64,000 nt of DNA from assembly GCA_024637115.1 (NCBI GenBank), contig JAGXFU010000008.1:62001-126000 (forward strand), written 5' to 3'. The notes under the pieces are model-generated. The model did no database searches and was not told where the DNA came from. It saw only the letters and a list, made by a program, of their open reading frames with translations. A program made the position numbers and the translations under genes. Below, piece by piece: positions 38,789 to 46,767 of this stretch; positions within the stretch are counted from its first letter, which is position 1, and every line of letters begins with the position of its first letter. The stretch comes from Actinomycetes bacterium (lineage in GTDB: Bacteria; Actinomycetota; Coriobacteriia; Anaerosomatales; JAGXFU01).

Positions 38789-41433
38789 ACGACGAAGGGT
38801 TGCTTGCGCATCTGAGAACTTCTGGTGCGCGTTTGATCGAGTCGCTCGCCGCATCGACGGGGCTCACGGTCGTTGACCTTGAGGCGCGCCTTGAAGACCT
38901 GAAAGCGGCTGACGAGGTGCGAAAGAGCCCTGCCGGACGCTGGTTTGTGCCAGGGCACGCCCGAGGCACAGTCGTTGAGGTGAAACCAGGTTTCGATGAT
39001 CAACTTGAGTCCATCAGGCGCTTCGCCGAATACATGCGCCTGTGCGCCCTAGAGGAGGAGGGAAGCCCTGCGCTTCTGCGCTCCCTGGAAATGGGAGAGA
39101 GTTGGATTGGCTGGCCGTCATCGCGTGAGTGGTCCCGTGATGGAGGCGACATTGTACGCGTAGACAGCAGTACAGCCAGACGCTTCGTGGAGAGTGCTGC
39201 GAGTCCCAACGCTCGACTGCTATACGGCTACCCGCTCTATGTGGTTCACCGCATGTCCGAGCAGGGTGCAACCTGGCACGCGATTCCGCTCTTGGTCCAG
39301 GCTGTGGATGTTGTGGAGACGAGCTCATCAGGCGTTCGGATCGCGCTCGCTGATGACTACCCACGAGTCAACCCGCAGTTCCTAACCGAAGTATTTGACT
39401 GGCCCGAAGAACGACGCGATTTTGTCGAGGCTCTGGGCCTGCTTGGGTCCGATGTGGAGGCTGGTGTCTCGGTCCACGAGTGTGCGGATCGACTTCTTGA
39501 GCTTGGGTTGCCCTACCCGATGGAGTACGTCGACGAGCTGGCTCCCGAGTTGGCCTCGATCCGAGAGCACCCGGTTCCGGTCGAGGGCGTTCACAATGCT
39601 GCCGTTTTGGCCACTGCTGGGGAGCTGAAGTATCGCAAGAGTCTTGTCGATGAACTCGACAAGATCGCCAATACCGGCAAGACCGCTGACCTGGGTCGCA
39701 CAGCGCTGGCCACTCTCGTTGGGCAGGGGCTGCCTGCAGAGTCCATTGGGAACATCGATGTCACCGATGATTTGCCGTTGGACGAATGGCAGCTCGGTGT
39801 TGTGGAGGCTGCGATGACGCGGCCGCTCACGGTAGTAACCGGACCGCCGGGGACAGGGAAGTCTCAGGTTGTTGCGGCGATTCTCGCGCACTCGGCTCTG
39901 CAGGGGAAGTCGGTGTTGTTCGCTAGCTACAACCACAAAGCTGTGAGCGTGGTCGAAGACAAGCTCAACGGGCTCTTTGGTGATCGACTGCTCCTGCGGT
40001 GTGGTGCATCGCGGGGGGAGCGCGAGCACCGTTTGGAGATCGCCGACACGCTGGAGTCGATGATCGCCGGTGTGCTCCCTGACAAAGACGCTCCAAGTGG
40101 CACGCTTGCCAGAGCCTTGATTGACGCTCGAAGTGACCTGATGCGCAATGCCACAAATCGGGATCGTTCCCAACTCGAAGAGCTGGCTAGCGCTGCCCGA
40201 GCGATTGCTGAAGATGGCTCGGGATACGCGGACTGGTTCCGGGCGTTTGCTGGGGCAAAACAGATGGTCGGGCTGTGGTGTGTGACTAACCTATCAGCAA
40301 AGTGGAGTTTCCCGCTTGATCCTGGCCTCTTTGACCTGCTGGTTGTCGATGAGGCGAGTCAGTGTGATGTTGCCTCGGCGCTTCCTCTGTTCTATCGGGC
40401 GCGTCGCGCGGTCATTATTGGCGATCCGCGACAGCTTAGACACATCACATCGGTACCGGGTAGCCGTTCGGTCCAGCTGGCCAGCTCTGCTGGTGCGAGA
40501 GCGGAGTGTGGTCCGTGCGACTACTCCAAGCATTCACTGTATGACTACACTGCTGGCGTGGTCGGTCCGGAGCGGGTGCTCAACCTTGATGCTCACTATC
40601 GGTCCCATCCTGAGATTATTGGCTTTCCGAATCAGCAATGGTACGAGGGCGCGATACAGGTCATGACCGACGTGTCTGCCCTTGTGGACACCGGCGTCGT
40701 AGGACATGGGATGTATTGGTGGCCGGTGCGGAGCACTGTGACGCCTGGATCGACGGGCGTGACCGTCGATGACGAAGCGAGGATCATCGTTGATCGGCTG
40801 GCTGTTCTGCTGCTCGAGGAGGCGTTTGAGGGGACTGTTGGAGTGGTCACTCCATTCAAAGCGCAGCGAGACTTGATCGAAGGGATGCTGTTTGATGCTG
40901 TCCCTGCTGAGGTGCTTGAGGCTCGGTCTGTTGTGGTGAGAACGGCTCATGGGTTTCAGGGTGACGAGCGAGACATCATGTTCTTTTCGCCGTGCCTTAG
41001 GCCCGACATCACAAGAGGCTCCTTTCGCTTCCTCAGAGATACCGAGCATCTTGTCAACGTAGCTATGACCCGGGCTCGAGCAGCGCTGATTATCGTGGGG
41101 GATCTCGACGCCTGCCGCGGTTGCCGCATCCCGCATTTCGAGGAGCTGGCACGGTACTGGGATGAGCTACGAGCGAGCAAGGCCGCGACTGACAGCCATA
41201 TGCAGGGAGAGGCAGAACTGTTCGAGCGCCTCGTCCAGCTCAGACGCGGCATCGCGAAGGAGCAGGGCGTTCCAGGCTATGTTGTCTTTCCTGATGAGAC
41301 ACTCAGATTCCTCGCAGCGACTCGGCCCAAGACACTGGATGAGATGCGCATGATTAAGGGCGTCGGACCGGTGAAGCTGCAGAAGTACGGGGAGCTCTTC
41401 TTGGAGGAGCTTGCTCGTTTCGAGAATGGCTAG
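38785..41433 (+). CDS. SF1 DNA2/NAM7-like helicase with C-terminal HRDC domain, coupled to drmC
   Basis: An 882-aa protein. Residues 1-320 are a unique N-terminal region with a winged-helix-like start (LLAHLRTSGARLIESLAAST). The helicase has Walker A TVVTGPPGTGKSQVVAAILA (~residue 352), ASYNHKAVSVVEDKL, Walker B LLVVDEASQCDVASALPLFY, IIGDPRQLRHI, LNLDAHYRSHPEII, and VVRTAHGFQGDERDIMFFSP with VNVAMTRARAAL. Residues ~812-880 form an HRDC domain (FERLVQLRRGIAKEQGVPGY, then MIKGVGPVKLQKYGE) closely resembling the one in this genome's RecQ. Its GTG start overlaps the drmC stop by 4 bp, so it is translated as the sixth gene of the DISARM operon. It is not one of the standard DISARM components I know; it could process or unwind phage DNA held by DrmAB, or substitute for a host helicase. 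Confidence 0.88.
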   Translation: MNDEGLLAHLRTSGARLIESLAASTGLTVVDLEARLEDLKAADEVRKSPAGRWFVPGHARGTVVEVKPGFDDQLESIRRFAEYMRLCALEEEGSPALLRSLEMGESWIGWPSSREWSRDGGDIVRVDSSTARRFVESAASPNARLLYGYPLYVVHRMSEQGATWHAIPLLVQAVDVVETSSSGVRIALADDYPRVNPQFLTEVFDWPEERRDFVEALGLLGSDVEAGVSVHECADRLLELGLPYPMEYVDELAPELASIREHPVPVEGVHNAAVLATAGELKYRKSLVDELDKIANTGKTADLGRTALATLVGQGLPAESIGNIDVTDDLPLDEWQLGVVEAAMTRPLTVVTGPPGTGKSQVVAAILAHSALQGKSVLFASYNHKAVSVVEDKLNGLFGDRLLLRCGASRGEREHRLEIADTLESMIAGVLPDKDAPSGTLARALIDARSDLMRNATNRDRSQLEELASAARAIAEDGSGYADWFRAFAGAKQMVGLWCVTNLSAKWSFPLDPGLFDLLVVDEASQCDVASALPLFYRARRAVIIGDPRQLRHITSVPGSRSVQLASSAGARAECGPCDYSKHSLYDYTAGVVGPERVLNLDAHYRSHPEIIGFPNQQWYEGAIQVMTDVSALVDTGVVGHGMYWWPVRSTVTPGSTGVTVDDEARIIVDRLAVLLLEEAFEGTVGVVTPFKAQRDLIEGMLFDAVPAEVLEARSVVVRTAHGFQGDERDIMFFSPCLRPDITRGSFRFLRDTEHLVNVAMTRARAALIIVGDLDACRGCRIPHFEELARYWDELRASKAATDSHMQGEAELFERLVQLRRGIAKEQGVPGYVVFPDETLRFLAATRPKTLDEMRMIKGVGPVKLQKYGELFLEELARFENG

Positions 41434-41486
41434 CGTGTCAGACCCATATGAAAGAGTGTGTCAGCTTCGTTTGTGAGGGGGAGCGG

Positions 41487-41588
41487 GTGTTCAAGCCAGG
41501 AGATCCAGTACGTCGGAGGGCAACGGGCGAGCGGGGAGTTGTGGTACAGGTCGGGCCAGCCGAGTTCTGCCTGGCACGAACCCCATAG
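41487..41588 (+). pseudogene. Short gene-start remnant after the DISARM operon
   Basis: GTG 41487, preceded by GAGGGGGAG, opens a 33-codon frame whose product reads FKPGDPVRRRATGERGVVVQ and then VGPAEFCLARTP before a stop. It resembles the SH3-like N-terminus of DNA-processing helicases (pattern F-x-P-G-x-x-V-R). A good ribosome site followed by an early stop suggests a broken gene. No continuation is evident in 41589-41790, which otherwise holds nothing I can support. Confidence 0.4.
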
Positions 41589-41790
41589 AAGATCCCTCTG
41601 TGAGTTCGGTTTGTCGGCTGAGACTCAGGTCGACACCTGTAGTTCAATCGTCGACAGGGTTGTGGCGTTTTCGACCGCCGGCAAAGGAGTGCTTCGCGTC
41701 CGCGCTGCCGACGGTCGGACTGGCTGCATGGTTCTCGCGTGAACGGGTGGCGATGATGGAGGGTCCTCTGGCAGCCGTCTGCGCGAAGGA

Positions 41791-44157
41791 TCATTCGTTG
41801 GCGAAAGCGGCGCTCCACTCCTCCGACGGTTGCGTTGTATGAAAATGGGCGAACCGTTCGTTGACAGTATCGATCCAATTGAACGCCCTCTGACCCCGAC
41901 ACCACGAAACCACGGCCTTCACGAGATCTGCGTGCTGGTCAGCGGTTACGCAGGAGTAGCAGACGCTTGCTGCCCTTTCGGATTGGATGACCCCAGCATC
42001 AACGAGTCTGTCGAGCCCAGAGAGGATGGCAAGGGTATCTGTGGGCGTCGGACTCTCTTCCTTCGAGAGCCAACTCTCGCAGACCTCGCACAGGAGTTCG
42101 CCTCCAGCCCCCCATGATAGCCTAGCTACTTCCATTGCGATTGCTTCGAATACCGGCCCCAGACGATCATCCCTCAGCATGCCCCGCAGGACGTGATTCG
42201 CTGATGGCAGTGCTTCGCCGAAGCCCTGCAACGTTGGCACGAGGTCCAGCGCAGCATCAGGCGAACGGGCGATGACGGCGCTCGTGATCGCCCAACCAGT
42301 TCGAGATGTGTGGGCTCCGGATTGCATTGCCAGATTCAGGAGCACGCCTCGCCAGAAGGTTACGCTCTTCTGGTCTCCGCACCTCTCGGAGGCCTCGTTC
42401 GCTAGACCGTGCCTGAAGAAGCGATGCTTTGAGGCCGCTTCAGCGAGAATGAGTTCGTACGCCTGGTAGCGCATCGCGTACAGCACTCGCTCGCCTAGTT
42501 TCGCGGCAAGCCTGTTCAGGCCCAACCATCCTGGAGGGTGGCCGTGCTCGTACCGCGTTACCAGCGCCCACTTGAGGTACCGGGAATAGGTGTAGAGGGA
42601 CCCCGCGGATACATAGGTCACTCCAGAGATCCCAAGTGCGAGCCCCCACAGCAAGGCAGCGCGGTCCCCTTCGCCCTGCCAGCGAATGAGTATCCCCGAG
42701 ACCAGCATCGGCGTCGCAAGTGCTGTCAGTAGGACCAAGTACCGCGCCGTGCCGTAGATTGCGTACATTCGCTCCTGCGACATCGAAATGGCAACGTCAC
42801 GCTTCTGGATGATCGCTTCCAAGACATGCTGCACAAACCACAATACAAAGCCGGCGAACAGAACGTACAGCGGATACAGCGAGCTGCCCAGATTCTCTAC
42901 GACGAGAGCTACTTCGGTTGTCCAATTGCCGCCGACCACCTCTTCGAATTCTGCGGATGAGAGAACTGCAAAGAACAGCAGGATGGAGGGCAACGCCCAT
43001 CCCAGCAGCCTCCTGGCTTTGAATGCGTTTCGCACCGGCTCCTGCACTTCTATTTCGCCAGCGGTGCCGGTGCTGGCACCGATCTCCAGCGCCAAACCCT
43101 GATTGAGCGCGTTGATGAAAAGTATCGCCAAGCATGCATAGGGGGCCAGCGCAAAGAGGGTCGCGTCTAGCTTCTGCCATGCAATCGACAGCATGGGTAC
43201 GAGAAGACTGCACAGCGCGAGGAGCACAAGGAAGGGGCGCATGTACCACTTCAGATAGTCGTTGCGGCGTTGGAGGAATCCCTCGTATCCTCCTTCGGAG
43301 TAGGCATCGTGCATGCGGTAGAAGTCGTTGCCCCCAGCGCTTTCGTGAGCGATAGCGCGCTCACCTAGACCACCCGCCACTTTGTCCGCGACGAGCACTT
43401 CCTTTGCGCGATGAGCACACAAACGAAGGTAGTCGACGGTCACTAGCATGAGTGCGGCCCCGACAAGAGCCAGCAAGTCACTCGCGCCCATACTTGCGGG
43501 CGTCCGGTGATAGGTCCATGCAAGGGTAAAGATTGAAGTCACCCACATGATCAAGAATACCGATGACGCAAGGAACCCACGTTCTATAGTGTCTCTCGAC
43601 ACGATGCTCAGGTATGTGACTTGAGCGAAGAATATCACCGCGAGGAACATAGATTGCACGATCCTGGCCTGACTGAACTCAACCATGGCGAGCATCCCAC
43701 ACACGCCCACGAGGAGAGCTGCGCGGCTCGGTATGGGGAATTCCTTGACCAAGTGCCGCGCCGTCTGGTTGTTACCACCAGCGACAGCTAGGCCAGCGGC
43801 CAATCCGGCCACAAGCACCATCGCGACTCCCGCGAAGGCCTCGCGAACCGACTGCGTGGAGCCGGTCGAACCGAGGGTGAACAAGATGAACAGCGCAGCA
43901 GAGAGCAAAGCCACTCGAACGGATCGATGGACCCCCGACAACCTGCTGGGTCTCGCTGCCCCCAGACTCGTATATGCGGTGGCACGCGAGGAGTGTACTC
44001 GGCGGTTGGCAGTGCCTACTGATGGCACATGGGGGTGGGAGCTGGTGACGACCTCTTCGAACCTATCGTCTCCAGAGCTGGGGAGTTGTTCTTCCAATTC
44101 TCTCAGAGCACGCTGTTGTAGTTCTGGATCAGGCTGAGGTGCGGCAGAGATGCGCAC
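41791..44157 (-). CDS. Large multi-pass membrane protein of unknown function
   Basis: A 788-aa protein with many hydrophobic helices between residues ~85 and 560 (e.g. VALLSAALFILFTLG, AGVAMVLVAGLAAGLAVAGG, LLALVGAALMLVTVDYL, PFLVLLALCSLLVPMLSI, PLYVLFAGFVLWFVQHVL). The ~230-residue soluble C-terminus (ASKHRFFRHGLANEASERCG, PTLQGFGEALPSANHVLRGM) could form helical repeats. No transporter or enzyme motif is recognisable. GTG 44157 overlaps the upstream gene by 55 bp; a TTG about 10 bp after that gene's stop (near 44097) is a neater alternative. It is the last gene of a three-gene minus-strand operon at the right border of the island, so a membrane-effector role is possible but unproven. Confidence 0.7.
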   Translation of the reverse strand: MRISAAPQPDPELQQRALRELEEQLPSSGDDRFEEVVTSSHPHVPSVGTANRRVHSSRATAYTSLGAARPSRLSGVHRSVRVALLSAALFILFTLGSTGSTQSVREAFAGVAMVLVAGLAAGLAVAGGNNQTARHLVKEFPIPSRAALLVGVCGMLAMVEFSQARIVQSMFLAVIFFAQVTYLSIVSRDTIERGFLASSVFLIMWVTSIFTLAWTYHRTPASMGASDLLALVGAALMLVTVDYLRLCAHRAKEVLVADKVAGGLGERAIAHESAGGNDFYRMHDAYSEGGYEGFLQRRNDYLKWYMRPFLVLLALCSLLVPMLSIAWQKLDATLFALAPYACLAILFINALNQGLALEIGASTGTAGEIEVQEPVRNAFKARRLLGWALPSILLFFAVLSSAEFEEVVGGNWTTEVALVVENLGSSLYPLYVLFAGFVLWFVQHVLEAIIQKRDVAISMSQERMYAIYGTARYLVLLTALATPMLVSGILIRWQGEGDRAALLWGLALGISGVTYVSAGSLYTYSRYLKWALVTRYEHGHPPGWLGLNRLAAKLGERVLYAMRYQAYELILAEAASKHRFFRHGLANEASERCGDQKSVTFWRGVLLNLAMQSGAHTSRTGWAITSAVIARSPDAALDLVPTLQGFGEALPSANHVLRGMLRDDRLGPVFEAIAMEVARLSWGAGGELLCEVCESWLSKEESPTPTDTLAILSGLDRLVDAGVIQSERAASVCYSCVTADQHADLVKAVVSWCRGQRAFNWIDTVNERFAHFHTTQPSEEWSAAFANE

Positions 44158-45074
44158 TTCTGATCTTCTGAGAAGGAGATACCGACGAGACGGATGACTG
44201 GATTAGCGGTATCGCGTTTGATGGTGTGCTTCGCGAACAACCCGAAGGCGCAAGGATCATGGTCGTCTCCATCAACATTGATGCGCACAAACTCGGGAAG
44301 CCCAGCGTCGTCACTTGCCCACATTTCCTTGAGGGTGGCGAATTCCGCCCCAGTCGCCAAATTCACAAGTCGAAGGTACAGCGAGGCGTACGAAACTGAA
44401 TCGTCGTCTTCGCCTGACGGAGGGTCGTCAAGCAACCTGGCGACATCATTGAGCGATTCGGCAGTGATGAATCGATAGGCTGCGGGCGAACTCGTGGTGA
44501 AGGCAATGATCTCTACCATGTATGACACAAGGCTGCCACCGACGAAGTCGGTGTAGTAATCACACACGACGTTGCACGCCTTGCGGCGAGCCTCTCCAGC
44601 TTCCAAGAGGAACTCGTCGATCTGTGACGGACGCAGCCGTCCAACGCTATTTGACTTGAGTGCCGTAGTTGCCCAGACTTTGGCCATTGCCACAGGGGCG
44701 CACGGGTACACCAGGATGTCCAGTGGCGACTGTCCGCACTCGCGCCACTGAAGCCTGGAGATTCGTAGCTTCCTAGCTTTGAATCCGCGAATGACCTCGA
44801 GCATTTCCCCGTTCTCATCCTTCATGTCTTCGCGTTCAACCTTGAACTCGCGTGTCCCAAGTCCGAAATAGTGGCCGAGCCTGCGACCGAGCTCAGCAGC
44901 GGATCTTACGAAGCTGGCGGCGTCGGCCTCTGCAAGAGCATCAAGATCACTCTCTGACGAAAGGTCTCTGTCAGCGTTCTCGATGAATCTTCCAGTCCAG
45001 CTCATGCAGCTCTCAATGCAGACCGCACGAATCGACGACTCGGACGATACCCGACCCATGATGCGACTTGACAC
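44103..45074 (-). CDS. Hypothetical protein, middle gene of the minus-strand operon
   Basis: A 323-aa soluble protein from GTG 45074, which has AGGAAGGAG just upstream; ATG 45059 is an alternative. Visible segments are MSWTGRFIENADRDLSS, SFVRSAAELGRRLGHYFGLG, the basic FKARKLRISRLQWRECG, PSQIDEFLLEAGEARRKACN and a C-terminal NPVIRLVGISFSEDQKC. No signal peptide or known catalytic motif. It starts 30 bp after the 45105-45827 gene and runs into the membrane-protein gene. Function unknown. Confidence 0.65.
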   Translation of the reverse strand: MSSRIMGRVSSESSIRAVCIESCMSWTGRFIENADRDLSSESDLDALAEADAASFVRSAAELGRRLGHYFGLGTREFKVEREDMKDENGEMLEVIRGFKARKLRISRLQWRECGQSPLDILVYPCAPVAMAKVWATTALKSNSVGRLRPSQIDEFLLEAGEARRKACNVVCDYYTDFVGGSLVSYMVEIIAFTTSSPAAYRFITAESLNDVARLLDDPPSGEDDDSVSYASLYLRLVNLATGAEFATLKEMWASDDAGLPEFVRINVDGDDHDPCAFGLFAKHTIKRDTANPVIRLVGISFSEDQKCASLPHLSLIQNYNSVL

Positions 45075-45104
45075 GACGCTCCTTCCTTGGGGCAAGAGGA
45101 TATC

Positions 45105-45827
45105 CTATTCGGCCGTGCGCGTTGGCGCGCTTCGCAGGCGGTTTGGATCATGATCCAAACTCGTGCTGGTTGAGGCGAGACCAGATCGCAGGCCATGCGT
45201 GCGGTACACTGGGATCTTGCCCTCCACCTGACCGATCCCCGAACGGATAATCTTGCCATCAATTCGAACCATTGACGCCAGCCGAGCGGCGGTACACGCT
45301 CGGTCGGGACCGTGACATTTTGATCGAAAGCAGATATCACCTGAGGCGGCCACACTCAGGCCACAACAACACGCATCTAGCGTCAGTTCGTCTGGCTCAG
45401 CCCCGCCGGACGTTGGGCCTCGGCCTCTGTAGGAGAGTTTGAGATAGCCTTCCGACAGGTCAGCCCCGTCTTGGGCCGGCTCCATGCTGTGCACGCGCAC
45501 ATGCCCGTTGACGACGATGCCACGTCGAGACTCGAAGCATGGGGTGTCCCACAAGTGCTGCCTCTCCTCAAGCTCAGAGGCGAACAGGTTATCGCCACAT
45601 GGCTCTGGTCTGCTGCGCTCAAGAACCTCACCGTACATCTCGTGGATTTCTCCGCCGTGGGCGGCGTAGATACGGATGCTGTGTTGCCCTTCAACGATCT
45701 TCAAGTTGCATGGCTGTTCGCCAAGTCGACCATCTCTCAGATAGAGAGCCTCTTCTTCGGCGACCGCCAGCGGCGGCTCTGCCGGACCTCTGGTGGCATG
45801 TCTGGGAATTCGGTGCAGAGTAGCCAC
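45105..45827 (-). CDS. Hypothetical cysteine-rich protein, first gene of the minus-strand operon
   Basis: A 240-aa frame from GTG 45827 (a stop lies three codons upstream; AAGG four bases before the GTG). Codon use resembles its neighbours, and it is spaced 30 bp from the next gene, supporting expression. Segments include LYLRDGRLGEQPCNLKIVEG, QHSIRIYAAHGGEIHEMYGE and a cysteine cluster DACCCGLSVAASGDICFRSK followed by CHGPDRAC, which may bind metal. An opposing open frame at 45471-46025 is judged a shadow. No family recognised; moderate risk that the start or the gene itself is wrong. Confidence 0.5.
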   Translation of the reverse strand: MATLHRIPRHATRGPAEPPLAVAEEEALYLRDGRLGEQPCNLKIVEGQHSIRIYAAHGGEIHEMYGEVLERSRPEPCGDNLFASELEERQHLWDTPCFESRRGIVVNGHVRVHSMEPAQDGADLSEGYLKLSYRGRGPTSGGAEPDELTLDACCCGLSVAASGDICFRSKCHGPDRACTAARLASMVRIDGKIIRSGIGQVEGKIPVYRTHGLRSGLASTSTSLDHDPNRLRSAPTRTAE

Positions 45828-46069
45828 CCGACCTTATTCCATGCGCCCCCCGGCGCCCCCGTGTACCTACTCTTGAAGCATACCCCATTGCAGCGTCGTG
45901 GACACCTGCGATCTCGACGGACAGAGAGCTGGGCAAGTACAGGCGGTCGCCCCGTTATCATGCGGCCGCGGACTCGCCGGCTACAGTCTTCACAGCGCAG
46001 AAACACAGGCGCGTCCGCGAGCTAGTGGTTCCTCGGCCATTCGGTCTCCCGTTTTGGCACATTCTGTGC

Positions 46070-46108
46070 TAGTATCGCGACAGGTAGCGATATATCGGTA
46101 CATATCGC
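46070..46108 (+). promoter_or_regulatory. PadR-type operator/promoter
   Basis: TATCGC (46073-46078), GCGATA (46087-46092) and TATCGC (46103-46108) make overlapping dyads around CGATATATCG (46088-46097), just upstream of a PadR-family gene. TAGTAT (46070-46075) could be the -10 box, with the repressor sites covering it and the start region. The rest of 45828-46069 contains no gene I can support. Confidence 0.6.
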
Positions 46109-46136
46109 CGAACACGTACGACCGAAAGGAAATGAC

Positions 46137-46712
46137 ATGCATCATCACCATCAACACAACCAGGATTCCTCTGGCAACAACACCTGTCACCACCACCCGT
46201 CATTTGGCCGACACGGCTTTAAGTCATCGTTCGGCGCAGGCATGCCCATGGGCGGCTTTGGCCACGGCGGCATGCGTGCGCGTCGCGGTGACGTTCGCAC
46301 GGCCGTCTTGCGTCTGCTCGCAGAAACACCCATGCACGGCTACCAGATCATCCAGGAGCTCGCCGCGCGCAGCGAAGGTCTCTGGACTCCCAGCGCAGGC
46401 TCGGTCTACCCCACGCTGCAGCAGCTCGCCGATGAAGATCTCGTAGTTGCCCAGGAGACCGGTGGCAAGAAGGTATTCAGCCTCACCGATGCCGGTGTTG
46501 CGGAGGTCGCAAAGACCGCCGACCAGCCCGCTCCGTGGGAAGACGCCGCAGGAAGCGACTCCGGAATCGGGGACTATCGCGCAACTGTGGGTAAGCTCAT
46601 GCAAGCGGCCTTCCAGATCGGCACGTCTGGCTCCAAGGAGCAGCGTGAGAAGGCGACCGAGATCATGGCCGAGGCTCGCAAGAAGCTCTACGCGATCCTC
46701 GCCGAGGACTAG
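46137..46712 (+). CDS. PadR-family transcriptional regulator with His-rich N-terminus
   Basis: A 191-aa repressor. The N-terminal 45 residues are unusual: MHHHHQHNQDSS, then CHHHPSFGRH and a Gly/Met/His-rich stretch, suggesting metal binding (Ni, Cu or Zn). Residues 48-125 are the PadR winged helix: RGDVRTAVLRLLAETPMHGY, QIIQELAARSEGLW, SAGSVYPTLQQLADEDLVVA and TGGKKVFSLTDAG. The helical C-terminus forms the dimer. ATG 46137 follows GAAAGGA. PadR proteins usually repress their own gene and a nearby efflux or stress gene; here the downstream ubiB-like and MFS genes are candidates, and the dyads at 46073-46108 are the likely target. Confidence 0.9.
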   Translation: MHHHHQHNQDSSGNNTCHHHPSFGRHGFKSSFGAGMPMGGFGHGGMRARRGDVRTAVLRLLAETPMHGYQIIQELAARSEGLWTPSAGSVYPTLQQLADEDLVVAQETGGKKVFSLTDAGVAEVAKTADQPAPWEDAAGSDSGIGDYRATVGKLMQAAFQIGTSGSKEQREKATEIMAEARKKLYAILAED

Positions 46713-46767
46713 AGTCCCTATCGATCGAGTCGGCCCAAAGCATCTACCCGCGGCCTGTGGAGTGTGA

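Noticed and set aside
9356-45827. Integrase or transposase explaining the island
   Set aside because: No recombinase catalytic domain was found; the only related piece is the small core-binding-like protein at 19058, which lacks one.
45471-46025. Plus-strand reading frame of 184 codons
   Set aside because: Low-quality composition near its end, no ribosome site, and it opposes a minus-strand frame that has normal codon use and operon spacing.
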